The notes: generated by a model from the sequence alone, not told the origin. 64,000 nucleotides of DNA from Duganella margarita (GCF_009857535.1 NZ_WWCS01000002.1:186001-250000), one strand, 5' to 3'; positions 39,226-48,186 are shown, counted from the first letter of the stretch. Made by a program: numbers and translations.

Positions 39226-41619
39226 ATGCAATCCAAACAATCTCCGGTCTTGCGCTTGAGCGTAATCGCCGTAGCAGCTCACCTGGCCGCGCTGTCGGCC
39301 GGCGCTGCTTTCGCACAGGAAGCTGCCGAGCCAGCTGCTGCTACTCCAGGCAAGGCCGAAGTGGTCATCACCGGCAAAAAGCTGGGTATGGGCCTGATGG
39401 TGACCGAAGACGCGCCAAAAGCACGTTCGACGATTACCGCGGAAGAATTGGAAAAGCAGCGCCCAACCGGCAACGCTTATGAAGCTCTGGAAATGCTGCC
39501 TGCAGTGAACAGCTTCAACTACGACGCAACCGGCCTGTTCGGCGGCGGCCTGACCCTGCGCGGCTTCAACTCCGACCAGATCGGCGCCACCATCAACGGC
39601 GTGCCAGTCAATGACTCGGGTTCGTTCGCTGTCTACCCACAAGAATACGTGGACCAGGAAAACACCTGCTCCGAAACCGTGACCCAAGGTTCGACCGACG
39701 TTGACTCGCCACAGGTTGGCGCGACCGGCGGTAACTTCGGCATCACCACCTGCAACCCGGAAGACAAGCAACGCGTGCGCGTGATGCAGACCCTGGGCCA
39801 GCTGAACCTGACCAAAACCTACATCCGCTTCGACAGCGGCCTGTTCTCGGACAAGCGCTCGAAGTTCTTCATCTCCGCCTCGCACGCCGAAGCGGACAAG
39901 TGGAAGGGTGAGGGCGGCGCCAAGCGCGACCACATCGACGCCGGCTTCAACTACGACTGGGATCGCTTTAACTACATCCACGGCACCATTCTGTACAACG
40001 AAGCCATCAACAACAACTTCCTGAGCATGACCAAGGCTGAGTTGGCGACGAACGGTTACTTCTACGACTACACCACCAAGTTCCCTGGCCACGTGACCCC
40101 GGGCGCAGGCGCGCAGAACGACACCGCCCCATCGCCGGTTTACTACGGCCTGGCGCTGAACCCGTTCCGTAACGTGATCGCTTCGGCCACCGCCAAGTTC
40201 CGCCTGAACGAAGACACCGACATCAAGCTGGTACCATACTGGTGGTACGGCTACGGCACCGGCGGTACCCAGCAGCAGCTGATCACCGAAGCCAACGTGG
40301 CCATCGTCAAAGGCGCCGGCACCGGCGTCAAGACCGGGTCGATCGACCTGAACGGCGACGGCGACACCAAGGATAAAGTCCTGATGGCCGAAGGTTCGTT
40401 CACCCGCACCAGCCGTCCGGGCTTCAGCGCCGCGATCACCCACACCATGGGCAACCACACGCTGCTGGCCGGCGCCTGGATCGAGCGCGCCAACCACGAG
40501 CAAACCTCGCCGATGGTCGCCATCAACAACGACGGTTCGTACGATCCGTGGCTGCAAGCCAACAACATCTACCGTCCAGACGGCACCAAGCTGCAAGTGT
40601 ACCGTGACGTGAAGACCGTATCGACCGCCTACCAGGCATTCGTGCAGGACACCTACACGGCAATGGATGACCGCCTGACCCTGAACTTCGGCGTGCGTAC
40701 CCCGCACATCAAGCGCGACTTCACCAACTTCGCCAACGAAGGTTCGCTGCCGCTGTCGGGCAAACAGTACAGCGTTGTGCGTACCTATGACGATATCCTG
40801 CCGCAACTGGGCGCGCGCTTCAAGGTCACCAACGACGACCAACTGTACGCATCGCTGGCCAAGAACATGAAGGCCCCTGGCAACTTCATCTACCTGCCAA
40901 ACAACGGTAACGTTGCGCTGGTTAATGGCGTGCCAACCGTCGTCAATGACGTGAAAGAAGAAGTATCGTGGAACCTGGACGTCGGCTACCGTCACCAGGA
41001 CAAGAACTTCATCGCCACCTTCAACGTGTACTCGATCTACTTCAAGGACCGTCTGGCAACCGCGTATGATCCAGTGACCGACACCAAGGCCACCACCAAC
41101 GTCGGCAACGTGCGTAACAACGGCTTCGAAGTTGAACTGGGTAATACCCCGATCAACGGCTGGGCGTTCTACGGCTCGCTGGGTTACTCGAAATCGGAAA
41201 TGCAGGACAACCTGGCCACCACCAAAGGCGCTGCGCCACTGCAGACCAAGGGTAACGAGTTCCCGCTGACGCCTAAATGGAAAGTCGGCGTCAGCGCCGA
41301 GTACCAGGATGGCGCATTCTACGGCCGTCTGAAAGCGAAGACCACCGCGCGTCAGTACAGCACCATGACCAACGATGAATACGTTGGCGGCTACACCCTG
41401 CTGGGTCTGGACGCTGGCTACACCTTCCCTAACCAGGGCTGGCTGAAACGTCCGAAGATCACCATGAACGTGAGCAATCTGGGTAACAAGCAGTACCTGA
41501 ACCCGGCCTCGGCAACCGCTACCAACGCCCTGGCTTATCCAGGTGTGACCGCCAACAAGATCTACTACTATGCTGGCGCACCACGCTTCCTGTCGCTGAC
41601 CTTCTCGGGCGACTACTAA
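39226..41619 (+). CDS. TonB-dependent receptor (first)
   Basis: A 797-residue outer-membrane receptor with a signal peptide ending near AFA-Q, a TonB-box-like EVVITGK, a plug domain (ALEMLPAVNSFNYDATGLFGGG, then LRGFNSDQIGATINGVPVND) and a beta barrel. The adjacent secreted nucleotidase and nucleases, and the preceding purine operon, suggest a nucleoside, nucleotide or oligonucleotide ligand, but the substrate is not readable from sequence. It has its own terminator. Confidence 0.92.
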   Translation: MQSKQSPVLRLSVIAVAAHLAALSAGAAFAQEAAEPAAATPGKAEVVITGKKLGMGLMVTEDAPKARSTITAEELEKQRPTGNAYEALEMLPAVNSFNYDATGLFGGGLTLRGFNSDQIGATINGVPVNDSGSFAVYPQEYVDQENTCSETVTQGSTDVDSPQVGATGGNFGITTCNPEDKQRVRVMQTLGQLNLTKTYIRFDSGLFSDKRSKFFISASHAEADKWKGEGGAKRDHIDAGFNYDWDRFNYIHGTILYNEAINNNFLSMTKAELATNGYFYDYTTKFPGHVTPGAGAQNDTAPSPVYYGLALNPFRNVIASATAKFRLNEDTDIKLVPYWWYGYGTGGTQQQLITEANVAIVKGAGTGVKTGSIDLNGDGDTKDKVLMAEGSFTRTSRPGFSAAITHTMGNHTLLAGAWIERANHEQTSPMVAINNDGSYDPWLQANNIYRPDGTKLQVYRDVKTVSTAYQAFVQDTYTAMDDRLTLNFGVRTPHIKRDFTNFANEGSLPLSGKQYSVVRTYDDILPQLGARFKVTNDDQLYASLAKNMKAPGNFIYLPNNGNVALVNGVPTVVNDVKEEVSWNLDVGYRHQDKNFIATFNVYSIYFKDRLATAYDPVTDTKATTNVGNVRNNGFEVELGNTPINGWAFYGSLGYSKSEMQDNLATTKGAAPLQTKGNEFPLTPKWKVGVSAEYQDGAFYGRLKAKTTARQYSTMTNDEYVGGYTLLGLDAGYTFPNQGWLKRPKITMNVSNLGNKQYLNPASATATNALAYPGVTANKIYYYAGAPRFLSLTFSGDY

Positions 41620-41664
41620 TCGTCCCGGTGGCGGGCTTCCGGCCCGTCATATCGTGAGTACGAC

Positions 41665-41689
41665 ACAGGCCCGCAAGGGCCTGTTTTTC
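41665..41689 (+). terminator. Terminator after the first TonB receptor
   Basis: A perfect 8-bp stem (ACAGGCCC with GGGCCTGT) closed by a GCAA tetraloop is followed by TTTTCT. It separates the receptor from the nucleotidase operon. Confidence 0.9.
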
Positions 41690-41751
41690 TTTGTATCCGC
41701 AATGTTTCCATACTGCTGGCGGAACCTTGAATACGCTATGCTGCACACCTT

Positions 41752-43449
41752 ATGAAAACACATACCTCTACCCTCATCACTGCGGCCCTGCTGGCCGCAT
41801 TGACCGGCTGCGCATGGCGCCAGCCGCTGCCACCGGGCGTGGCGGAAGTCCAGCTGGTGGCGCTGAATGATTTCCACGGCAATCTGGAAGCCAGCAAATA
41901 CGTCTGGGACAGCGCGGCCGGCGGCGGCGAGCGCACCATCCAGGCCGGCGGCATCGACACGCTGGGCGCTGCGCTGAAGGCGTGGCGCAAGGACGATCCG
42001 GAACTGATGGTGGTCGGCGCCGGTGACCTGATCGGCGCCAGCCCGGCCATCTCGTCGATGTGGGCCGACGAGCCGACCATCGGCGCCATGAATCTGCTCG
42101 GCCTGCGCGTGACGTCGGTCGGCAACCATGAATTCGATCAGGGCCGCATTGAGCTGCTGCGCCAGCAGCAGGGCGGCTGCGTCTCGCCGCGCGCCGACAA
42201 GGCGTGCAAATTCGACGGTCCATATCAAGGCGCGCAGTTCCAGTACCTGGCCGCCAACGTGATCGACATGCGCACCCGCAAGCCGGTGCTGCCGGCGTAT
42301 AAAATCGAGACTGTGCATGGTGTGAAGGTCGGCTTCATCGGCACCGTGTTGCGCGAGACGGCCGAATCGGCGCTGGCCTCGGGCATCGCCGGCCTGGAGT
42401 TCGTCGACGAAGCGGACGCCATCAACCGCCAGCTGCCGGAATTGCGCAAGCAAGGCGTGGGCGTGTTCGTGGTGCTGATCCACCAGGGCGGCCGCACCAC
42501 CGATAAATTCGACCAGCAGGATTGCGGCAATCTCAAAGGGCCGATCGTGGATGTGGTCCAGCGCCTCGATCCGTCGATTCGCCTGGTAATCAGCGGCCAC
42601 TCGCACCAGGGCTATCTGTGCAGGGTGGATGGCCGGCTGGTGACGCAGTCCGATATGGGCGGCCATGTGCTGGGCCGCATCACGCTGCAAGTGGACACCG
42701 CCACCAACACCGTGCGCGAGGTCAGCGCCAAACAGGAGGTGATGGTGCCTGGCACGTGGCCGGCCGATCCAGCGCTGACGGCATACCTGAACAAGGCGCG
42801 TGAGCAAAGCGCTGCCGCGCTGGCGCGTCCGGTGGCGGTCATCGCCGTGCCGAGCGTAAAGCGCGCCAAGGACCACGTCGACGAGTCGGCGCTGGGCGAT
42901 CTGGTGGCGGACTCGATGCTGGCGGCGGGCCGTCCGTACGGTGCGCAGATCGCGCTGCAGAATCCGGGCGGCATCCGCCAGGATCTGGAGACAGTAGCCG
43001 GCAACCGCGTCACGCTGGGCAAGGCGATGGCGGTTCTGCCATTCGGGAACACGCTGGTGGCGATGAACCTGCGCGGATCGCAAATTATCCAGCTGCTGGA
43101 AGAGCAGTGGCTGGAAGACCGCGACGCCAAGCGCGGCTTGCTGCAACTGTCGGAAGGCTTTACCTATCAGTGGGACGCCAGCAAGCCGGAAGGCAGCAAG
43201 ATTGTGCCGGGCAGCGTGAAGCTGAACGGCGTCAAGCTGGACATGGACACCTCGTACCGCGTGGTGACCAATAACTTCCTGGCCGAAGGCGGCGACGGTT
43301 TCCCGGCTTTCAAGAACGGCAGCAACCGCGCGCCGACCGGCATCCGTGACATCGACGCGCTGACCCAGTATCTGGCCAGGCGCGAACAGGATGGCAAACC
43401 AGCCGGCGCTGCTGCGCCGCTCAAGCGTTACGTACAAAAGGACCAATGA
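41752..43449 (+). CDS. Lipoprotein 5'-nucleotidase / metallophosphatase
   Basis: A 565-residue bifunctional metallophosphatase/5'-nucleotidase (UshA-like). It has a lipoprotein signal (LTGC, Cys20), so it is membrane-anchored outside the cytoplasm. Metal motifs are present: NDFHGNLE, GAGDLIGAS, GNHEFDQG and SGHSHQG; the C-terminal nucleotide-binding domain contains the ALQNPGGIRQD loop. It would release nucleosides and phosphate from nucleotides. Its stop overlaps the next gene's start (ATGATG), beginning a three-gene operon. Confidence 0.94.
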   Translation: MKTHTSTLITAALLAALTGCAWRQPLPPGVAEVQLVALNDFHGNLEASKYVWDSAAGGGERTIQAGGIDTLGAALKAWRKDDPELMVVGAGDLIGASPAISSMWADEPTIGAMNLLGLRVTSVGNHEFDQGRIELLRQQQGGCVSPRADKACKFDGPYQGAQFQYLAANVIDMRTRKPVLPAYKIETVHGVKVGFIGTVLRETAESALASGIAGLEFVDEADAINRQLPELRKQGVGVFVVLIHQGGRTTDKFDQQDCGNLKGPIVDVVQRLDPSIRLVISGHSHQGYLCRVDGRLVTQSDMGGHVLGRITLQVDTATNTVREVSAKQEVMVPGTWPADPALTAYLNKAREQSAAALARPVAVIAVPSVKRAKDHVDESALGDLVADSMLAAGRPYGAQIALQNPGGIRQDLETVAGNRVTLGKAMAVLPFGNTLVAMNLRGSQIIQLLEEQWLEDRDAKRGLLQLSEGFTYQWDASKPEGSKIVPGSVKLNGVKLDMDTSYRVVTNNFLAEGGDGFPAFKNGSNRAPTGIRDIDALTQYLARREQDGKPAGAAAPLKRYVQKDQ

Positions 43450-44672
43450 TGCGTCGACTTTTACTTTCCGCCCTGGTGGCGGCCAGCGTGCTGGCCGCGC
43501 CGGCCCGCGCGGAGTTTTCGATTCCCGGCTTTGAGCTGGTGCAGACCGCGCCGGTGGAAACGCCGCTGCATAGCGATGACTTGCGCAATCCGGCGCAGGT
43601 GTGGAGCGAGCTGTTTGACAACGCCAAAAGCGAAATCGTCATCGGCCAGTTCTACGCCGTCATCAAGCCGGGCAGCGTGTTTGAAAAAGTGGTGGAGCAT
43701 CTGGAGGCCGCCGGCAAGCGCGGCGTCAAGATCCGCTTCCTGCTGGATCAGAAAGGCGTGGGCCTGTCGGAGAAGCCGACCATCGAGCGCCTGAAGGCGA
43801 TTCCGAATATGGACTTCCGCATATTGGACGTGAATAAGCTGACTGGCAACGGCATCATCCACGCCAAGTACCTGGTAGTGGATGGCATGACCGCTTACAT
43901 CGGCAGCCAGAATTTCGACTGGCGCTCGTTTGAGCACATCCACGAAACCGGCTTGCGCATCACCGATCCGAAGATGGTGGCGCAAGTACAGGCGATCTTC
44001 AATCAGGACTGGAATGCGCAGGCGCTGATCTCGCAAGGCAAACCGGTGCCGGTGTTGAATGCGACGCCGGCGGCGCCGGACATTCATCAGGGTACCTTCC
44101 TGCTGGCCAGCCCTCAGCAATACAATCCTGCGGGCGTGGGCAATTCCGAGGCCGGCCTGCCGGCGCTGCTGGCGGAAGCTAAAAACGAAGTGCGCATCCA
44201 GTTGCTGGACTACGCGCCGCTGAGCTACGGCCCGAAAGGCACGCGGCCTTACTACGCGGTGATCGACAACGCGGTGCGTTCGGCGGCCAATCGCGGCGTC
44301 AAGGTCAAGCTGATGGTCTCCAACTGGAACCTGGAAAATCCGGCGCAGGTCTACCTGAAAAGCCTGGCGATCCTTCCGAACGTGGAAATTCGCGTGGTGA
44401 CGCTGCCGGTGGCCTCGACCGGCTTTATTCCGTTCGCGCGCGTCATCCACAGCAAGACCATGGTGATCGACAACCAGATCGCCTGGGTTGGCACCAGCAA
44501 CTGGAGCGGCGGCTATATGGACTTGTCGCGCAATCTGGAAGTGGTGATGCGCAATGAGAAAATGGCGCAGCGCCTGGCCGCGCTGCATGAGCAGACCTGG
44601 TCGTCGTCGTACGCGCAAGCGCTCGACATCAACAAACAATATCCAAAGCCAGCGAAAGGCAGTCCTGAATGA
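43446..44672 (+). CDS. Secreted phospholipase D-superfamily protein (double HKD)
   Basis: This 408-residue protein has a Sec signal peptide (cleavage near ARA-E) and two HKD motifs: HAKYLVVDG...GSQNFDW (about 140-165) and HSKTMVIDN...GTSNWSGG (about 336-358). The superfamily includes phospholipases, nucleases such as Nuc, and cardiolipin synthases. Placement between a 5'-nucleotidase and an S1/P1 nuclease favours a periplasmic nuclease/phosphodiesterase role, which is inference. The start may be either ATG at 43446 or 43449. Both ends overlap neighbours by 4 bases. Confidence 0.9.
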   Translation: MMRRLLLSALVAASVLAAPARAEFSIPGFELVQTAPVETPLHSDDLRNPAQVWSELFDNAKSEIVIGQFYAVIKPGSVFEKVVEHLEAAGKRGVKIRFLLDQKGVGLSEKPTIERLKAIPNMDFRILDVNKLTGNGIIHAKYLVVDGMTAYIGSQNFDWRSFEHIHETGLRITDPKMVAQVQAIFNQDWNAQALISQGKPVPVLNATPAAPDIHQGTFLLASPQQYNPAGVGNSEAGLPALLAEAKNEVRIQLLDYAPLSYGPKGTRPYYAVIDNAVRSAANRGVKVKLMVSNWNLENPAQVYLKSLAILPNVEIRVVTLPVASTGFIPFARVIHSKTMVIDNQIAWVGTSNWSGGYMDLSRNLEVVMRNEKMAQRLAALHEQTWSSSYAQALDINKQYPKPAKGSPE

Positions 44673-45733
44673 AAAAGCTTGCATGCATACTGGCGCTCAG
44701 CAGCGCCTTCGTCTCCGTCAACGCCCACGCGTGGGGCAATGACGGCCACCGCGCGGTTGGCGCGATTGCCGACCAGCTGATCGTCGGCAGCAACGCCGAG
44801 AAGCAGGTGCAGGCCTTGCTGCTGCCGGGCGAGAGCCTGGCCAAGGTGGCGTCGTGGGCCGACTGCGTCAAGGGCACTTACTGCGGCCCGCAAACGGAGG
44901 AGATGGTGGCTTACACCACCGCCAATCCGAAGCACAGCGAGTACCACTACACCGACGTGCCGTTCCAGCTGTCGCACTACCAGGACCATGGCGTCGGCAC
45001 CACCGACCACGATATCGTGCAGACCCTGAAGCAGTGCATCGCGGTGTTGCAAGGGAAGGGCAACGCGACCACCAATCCGCACAACTTCACGCCGCGCCAG
45101 GCGCTGTTGATGCTGACCCACCTGACCGGCGATATCGCGCAGCCGCTGCATGTGGGCGAGGGCTATGTCGGCAAGAACGGCGGCTTCGTGCTGCCGACGC
45201 AGAAGCAGCTGGACGACAAGGAAGCCTTTGCGACGCAGGGCGGCAACAATCTGCAACTGGACGACATCAAGCTGACTGCCAACAGCACGCAGCAGATTCC
45301 CGCTGCACCGGCGGACGACAGCAAGCCAGCGCCGGCCACGCCAGCCCGCCCGCCGCAGACCACGCGCGCGTTCCACTCGTACTGGGACACCACGGTCGTC
45401 AACTATGCGTTCCGCCGCATCGGCGCGCGCACGCCGGAGCAGTTCGCGCAGATGGTCATCGCCGGCAATCCGGTGGTGTCGCCCAACAGCGGCGATCCGG
45501 TAACGTGGCCATATGAGTGGGCAGATCAGACGCTGGTGGTCGCCAAGCTGGCCTACGCCGACGTGGTGCCGGGCCCGATGGCGCAGCAGACCAGCAAGAA
45601 CGGTGACGTCTACAACGTGTGGCCGCTGGCGATTCCGGACAACTATCCGGTACCATCGTCGGCCGCCGCCAAGGCGCAGCTGATCCAGGGCGGCTATCAC
45701 CTGGCCGCCGTGCTGAAAGCCATCTGGCCGTAA
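44669..45733 (+). CDS. Secreted S1/P1-family nuclease
   Basis: S1/P1 nucleases are zinc enzymes that cut single-stranded DNA and RNA to 5'-mononucleotides. The 354-residue protein has a signal peptide ending AHA, so the mature chain begins with WGNDGHR: the N-terminal Trp is itself a zinc ligand in the family. Further motifs include ASWADCVK, EYHYTDVP, LTHLTGDIAQPLHVG and HSYWDTTV. Last gene of the nucleotidase/PLD/nuclease operon (ATGA overlap). Its products are substrates for the first gene of the operon. Confidence 0.94.
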   Translation: MKKLACILALSSAFVSVNAHAWGNDGHRAVGAIADQLIVGSNAEKQVQALLLPGESLAKVASWADCVKGTYCGPQTEEMVAYTTANPKHSEYHYTDVPFQLSHYQDHGVGTTDHDIVQTLKQCIAVLQGKGNATTNPHNFTPRQALLMLTHLTGDIAQPLHVGEGYVGKNGGFVLPTQKQLDDKEAFATQGGNNLQLDDIKLTANSTQQIPAAPADDSKPAPATPARPPQTTRAFHSYWDTTVVNYAFRRIGARTPEQFAQMVIAGNPVVSPNSGDPVTWPYEWADQTLVVAKLAYADVVPGPMAQQTSKNGDVYNVWPLAIPDNYPVPSSAAAKAQLIQGGYHLAAVLKAIWP

Positions 45734-45798
45734 CCGTCGCTCCCGCGCACGCGGGAGTCCATGCTGAGTATGGATTCCCTCCTGCGCGGGAATGACGG
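45734..45798. repeat. Dispersed imperfect palindromic repeat, short copy
   Basis: A 65-base repeat beginning CCGTC and ending GACGG, with internal inverted repeats and the core GGGAGTCCATGCTGAG. It lacks 17 central bases found in the two other copies (60606 and 63840). It sits between the convergent nuclease and binding-protein genes and may act as a bidirectional terminator. Confidence 0.8.
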
Positions 45799-45804
45799 CG
45801 ATGC

Positions 45805-46725
45805 TTATTTGCCTTTCACGGGATCGAACCAGAGTTCGCCGCGTGACAGCGGTGTCTCTGGCGGCAGGTGCGGATTTTTGATGTGCAGCACGCGCCGCTT
45901 CGTCAGCCCGCCCGCCTTGATGCTCTCGCCCTTGAACTGCTGGAACAGGGTGTTGAGCGAACCATCCTTGATCATCATTTCCATGCCGTCCGTGATGCGC
46001 TGCGCCAGCAGCTTGCCTTCAGCGTCGCGCCGCGTGAAGAAGTACAGCGGCAGCGGATACTGCAGCAGCAAGGCCGGCTCCATCGCCATGTCCGGATAGC
46101 TCGGGCGGCGTTCCATATACTCGCGCTGTGCTTCGTCAATGCCGCGCGAGAACCAGTCGAAGCGGCCGGCCGACAGCATTGCGAACAGTCCCCGGTAGCT
46201 GGTGCCTTCCACCACGGTGAAGCCGGCGTTGCGCAGGATCGGCACATCCACCCAGTCCTTGCCTTGTCCTGCGCGCAGCGTGCGTAGATCGTCCACTGTG
46301 TGCACGGCCGCGAAGCGCGGCAGGTCGGCGGAACGCACGAGGAAAATGCGGTAGCCCAGCAGGCCTTTGTCGATGGGCAGGCGCACCGGGATGTATTGCT
46401 GCTCCAGCTCCGGCGACGTGGCGCGCGCAAAAACGTTGATGCGGCCACCTGGCGTGAGCAGCTCCTGCGCCACGCGCTGCGGTGACATCGCTTGAGTCGA
46501 CTGTTTGAGTTCAAACGGCCCATAGCGCGGGGTGGTCTTTTGCAGCGCCACGCGCAGCACCGCCCAATCGTATTCGTAACGGCTATCCGCATCGTCAAGG
46601 CTGGTCAGCGGATACACCACCTGCGTCGTCGCACCGCACGCGCCGGCCGCCAGCCATAAAGCCGCCCATAGCAAAGCTGTGACCGAAAGCTTGAGATTTC
46701 GGCTATGCACTTTGCGTGCCCTCAA
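45805..46725 (-). CDS. Periplasmic solute-binding-like protein (PBP2 fold)
   Basis: A 306-residue protein with a signal peptide/N-terminal hydrophobic segment (LSVTALLWAALWLAAGACG) and a body resembling transporter substrate-binding (family 3, PBP2) domains of the kind that stand alone in Oxalobacteraceae (YEYDWAVLRVALQKT; LRTLRAGQGKDW). No ABC permease or ATPase adjoins it. It could be an orphan binding protein or a sensory element. Ligand unknown. Confidence 0.78.
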   Translation of the reverse strand: MRARKVHSRNLKLSVTALLWAALWLAAGACGATTQVVYPLTSLDDADSRYEYDWAVLRVALQKTTPRYGPFELKQSTQAMSPQRVAQELLTPGGRINVFARATSPELEQQYIPVRLPIDKGLLGYRIFLVRSADLPRFAAVHTVDDLRTLRAGQGKDWVDVPILRNAGFTVVEGTSYRGLFAMLSAGRFDWFSRGIDEAQREYMERRPSYPDMAMEPALLLQYPLPLYFFTRRDAEGKLLAQRITDGMEMMIKDGSLNTLFQQFKGESIKAGGLTKRRVLHIKNPHLPPETPLSRGELWFDPVKGK

Positions 46726-46757
46726 ATGATAAAAGTAGTAGAGTCATACAGTGGCGC

Positions 46758-47066
46758 ATGCGCCTCGTATCTTTAAAAGTATTGAAGGATTTCTGTAGCC
46801 GCCGCCCCGACGCGAGTGGCAGTGTTCGGCAATGGGCACAACGCATCGATTCCATCACGCCGGGTAACTTTAGCGAGCTGCGCAGCTTTTTCGGAAGTGT
46901 TGATCATATTTCTCCGTTCACCGTTTTTAACCTCGGTGGCAATAAGTTTCGGCTAATCGCCACTGTCCATTATGCAAGCGGGGCAGTGTTCATCAGGTGG
47001 ATGTTAACGCATGCTGAATACGATAAATGGACTAGGCGCTACCTGCAAGGAAAGATCAAAAAATGA
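46758..47066 (+). CDS. higB: HigB-family toxin (RelE superfamily mRNA interferase)
   Basis: The 102-residue protein starts MRLVSLKVLKDFCSRRPDA and contains FNLGGNKFRLIATVHYA and FIRWMLTHAEYDKW, all diagnostic of HigB, which cleaves ribosome-bound mRNA. As in other higBA loci the toxin gene precedes the antitoxin gene; they overlap by 4 bases. The segment is visibly more AT-rich than its surroundings, as expected for an acquired module. An in-frame ATG at 46716 exists but the 46758 start matches the family. Confidence 0.9.
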   Translation: MRLVSLKVLKDFCSRRPDASGSVRQWAQRIDSITPGNFSELRSFFGSVDHISPFTVFNLGGNKFRLIATVHYASGAVFIRWMLTHAEYDKWTRRYLQGKIKK

Positions 47067-47308
47067 ATAGCTTAGTGGATAATGTTGATGGCGGCGATTT
47101 GGCAGCGGCTTGGCTGGAGCTTAGTCGACTAGTTGAGCTGCGGCCCATCACCAATGAGGCTGAGTATGATCGCACGGTTACATTGATGAATCATGTGCTC
47201 GATATAATGGGCGAAAACGAACAGCATCCTCTAGCCGGGCTACTTGAATTACTGGCGTTGATGGTCAGCAGCTACGATAAGGAGCATTACTCAATTGAAG
47301 AGCTGTAA
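47063..47308 (+). CDS. higA: HigA-like antitoxin lacking the C-terminal HTH domain
   Basis: This 81-residue protein matches the N-terminal half of HigA antitoxins (LVELRPITNEAEYDRTV ... LLELLALMVSSYDKEHYSI) but stops where the helix-turn-helix domain would begin; full-length relatives continue for another 40-60 residues. The N-terminal half can bind toxin in the family, so neutralisation may be kept while operator binding is lost. The next gene's ATG abuts the stop directly. Either a natural short form or a truncation by recombination. Confidence 0.75.
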   Translation: MNSLVDNVDGGDLAAAWLELSRLVELRPITNEAEYDRTVTLMNHVLDIMGENEQHPLAGLLELLALMVSSYDKEHYSIEEL

Positions 47309-47683
47309 ATGATAAAACGATGCCTGTTGCTCTTCTTGTTCATGCTGGCAATGCATGCCGGCGCCGCGCCGGTGGGAAATCCGAAGAGTGGCGCGTTGCT
47401 GTTTCAGCGTTGCGCGTCCTGTCATGCTGTGGGGCCGTTCGCCAGTGGCGGCTATGGGCCGCAGTTGAATGGCGTCGTCGGCCGGCGCGCGGCGTCGACC
47501 AAGGATTACAAGTACTCCGATGCGATGAAGAAGTCCGGGCTGACGTGGGACGAGAAAACCCTGAGCGCCTATCTGCGCGCGCCCCACGATGTGGTGCCAG
47601 GGACCAGCATGCGCTTTTGGGGCATCAAGGACGAACAGCAACTCGCCGATGTGATGTCGTATCTGAAGACCTTCAAGCCTTGA
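47309..47683 (+). CDS. Periplasmic class I cytochrome c
   Basis: A 124-residue protein with a signal peptide (cleavage near AGA-A), one heme-binding motif CASCH near residue 35, and a likely axial methionine in GTSMRFWGI. It resembles small cytochrome c2/c550-type electron carriers. No oxidoreductase partner adjoins it. It starts immediately after the higA stop and its 3' end overlaps a DeoR remnant on the other strand by 11 bases. Confidence 0.92.
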   Translation: MIKRCLLLFLFMLAMHAGAAPVGNPKSGALLFQRCASCHAVGPFASGGYGPQLNGVVGRRAASTKDYKYSDAMKKSGLTWDEKTLSAYLRAPHDVVPGTSMRFWGIKDEQQLADVMSYLKTFKP

Positions 47684-47852
47684 TAACGTCGATGCCCATG
47701 GCGCGGTAGCGCGCCAGCAGTGCCTCCGGCGCGTCGCTGTTGACCACAATGGCGCTGACTTGCGACAGCGGCGCGATCTGATAGGGCGAGGCGGTGTCCA
47801 GCTTTTCCGGCGATGCCAGCACCACGGTGCGCTGGGCCATATTGCTGATGAC
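47673..47852 (-). pseudogene. Remnant of a DeoR-family regulator (C-terminal end only)
   Basis: The minus-strand frame encodes only the end of a DeoR/GlpR-type regulator: [16 protein letters not shown] ... IAPLSQVSAIVVNSDAPEAL. The N-terminal DNA-binding domain and most of the sugar-phosphate-binding domain are missing. The frame stops resembling the family at about 47852, exactly where a NudK remnant begins on the other strand. Confidence 0.75.
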
Positions 47853-47856
47853 GGCG

Positions 47857-48186
47857 GCCGGCCTGCTGGACCACGCCAGTCCGGAGGAGCGCATCAAAGC
47901 GGAGGTGGAAGAGGAAACCGGCTACCGCGTCAGCGAAGTGCGCAAGGTGTTCGAAGCCTTCATGAGTCCCGGCTCGGTGACCGAGCGGCTGTACTTCTTC
48001 GTTGGCGAATACGATGCGGCGTCACGCACCGGCGACGGCGGCGGCATTGCGGAGGAGGGCGAGGATATCGAGGTGCTGGAATTGCCGATGGCCGAGGCCA
48101 TGGCGATGGTTGCCGACGGCCGGATCGCCGACGGCAAAACCATCATGCTGCTGCAATACGCAGCATTGCATTTGCTGGCGGCTTAA
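47857..48186 (+). pseudogene. Remnant of a NudK-type NUDIX hydrolase (N-terminus lost)
   Basis: From 47857 the plus strand encodes [20 protein letters not shown], then YMSPG-like [19 protein letters not shown] and [10 protein letters not shown], matching the C-terminal half of GDP-mannose pyrophosphatase NudK. Intact NudK is about 190 residues; about 75 N-terminal residues are missing. A chimeric frame from 47794 (130 codons) exists but its first 21 residues are antisense to the DeoR remnant. It converges with the ABC permease gene, 4 bases overlapping. Confidence 0.75.

Noticed and set aside
39160..40995. 611-codon minus-strand frame opposite the first TonB receptor
   Set aside because: Val/Gly-rich low-information translation; the receptor on the plus strand has signal peptide, plug and barrel.
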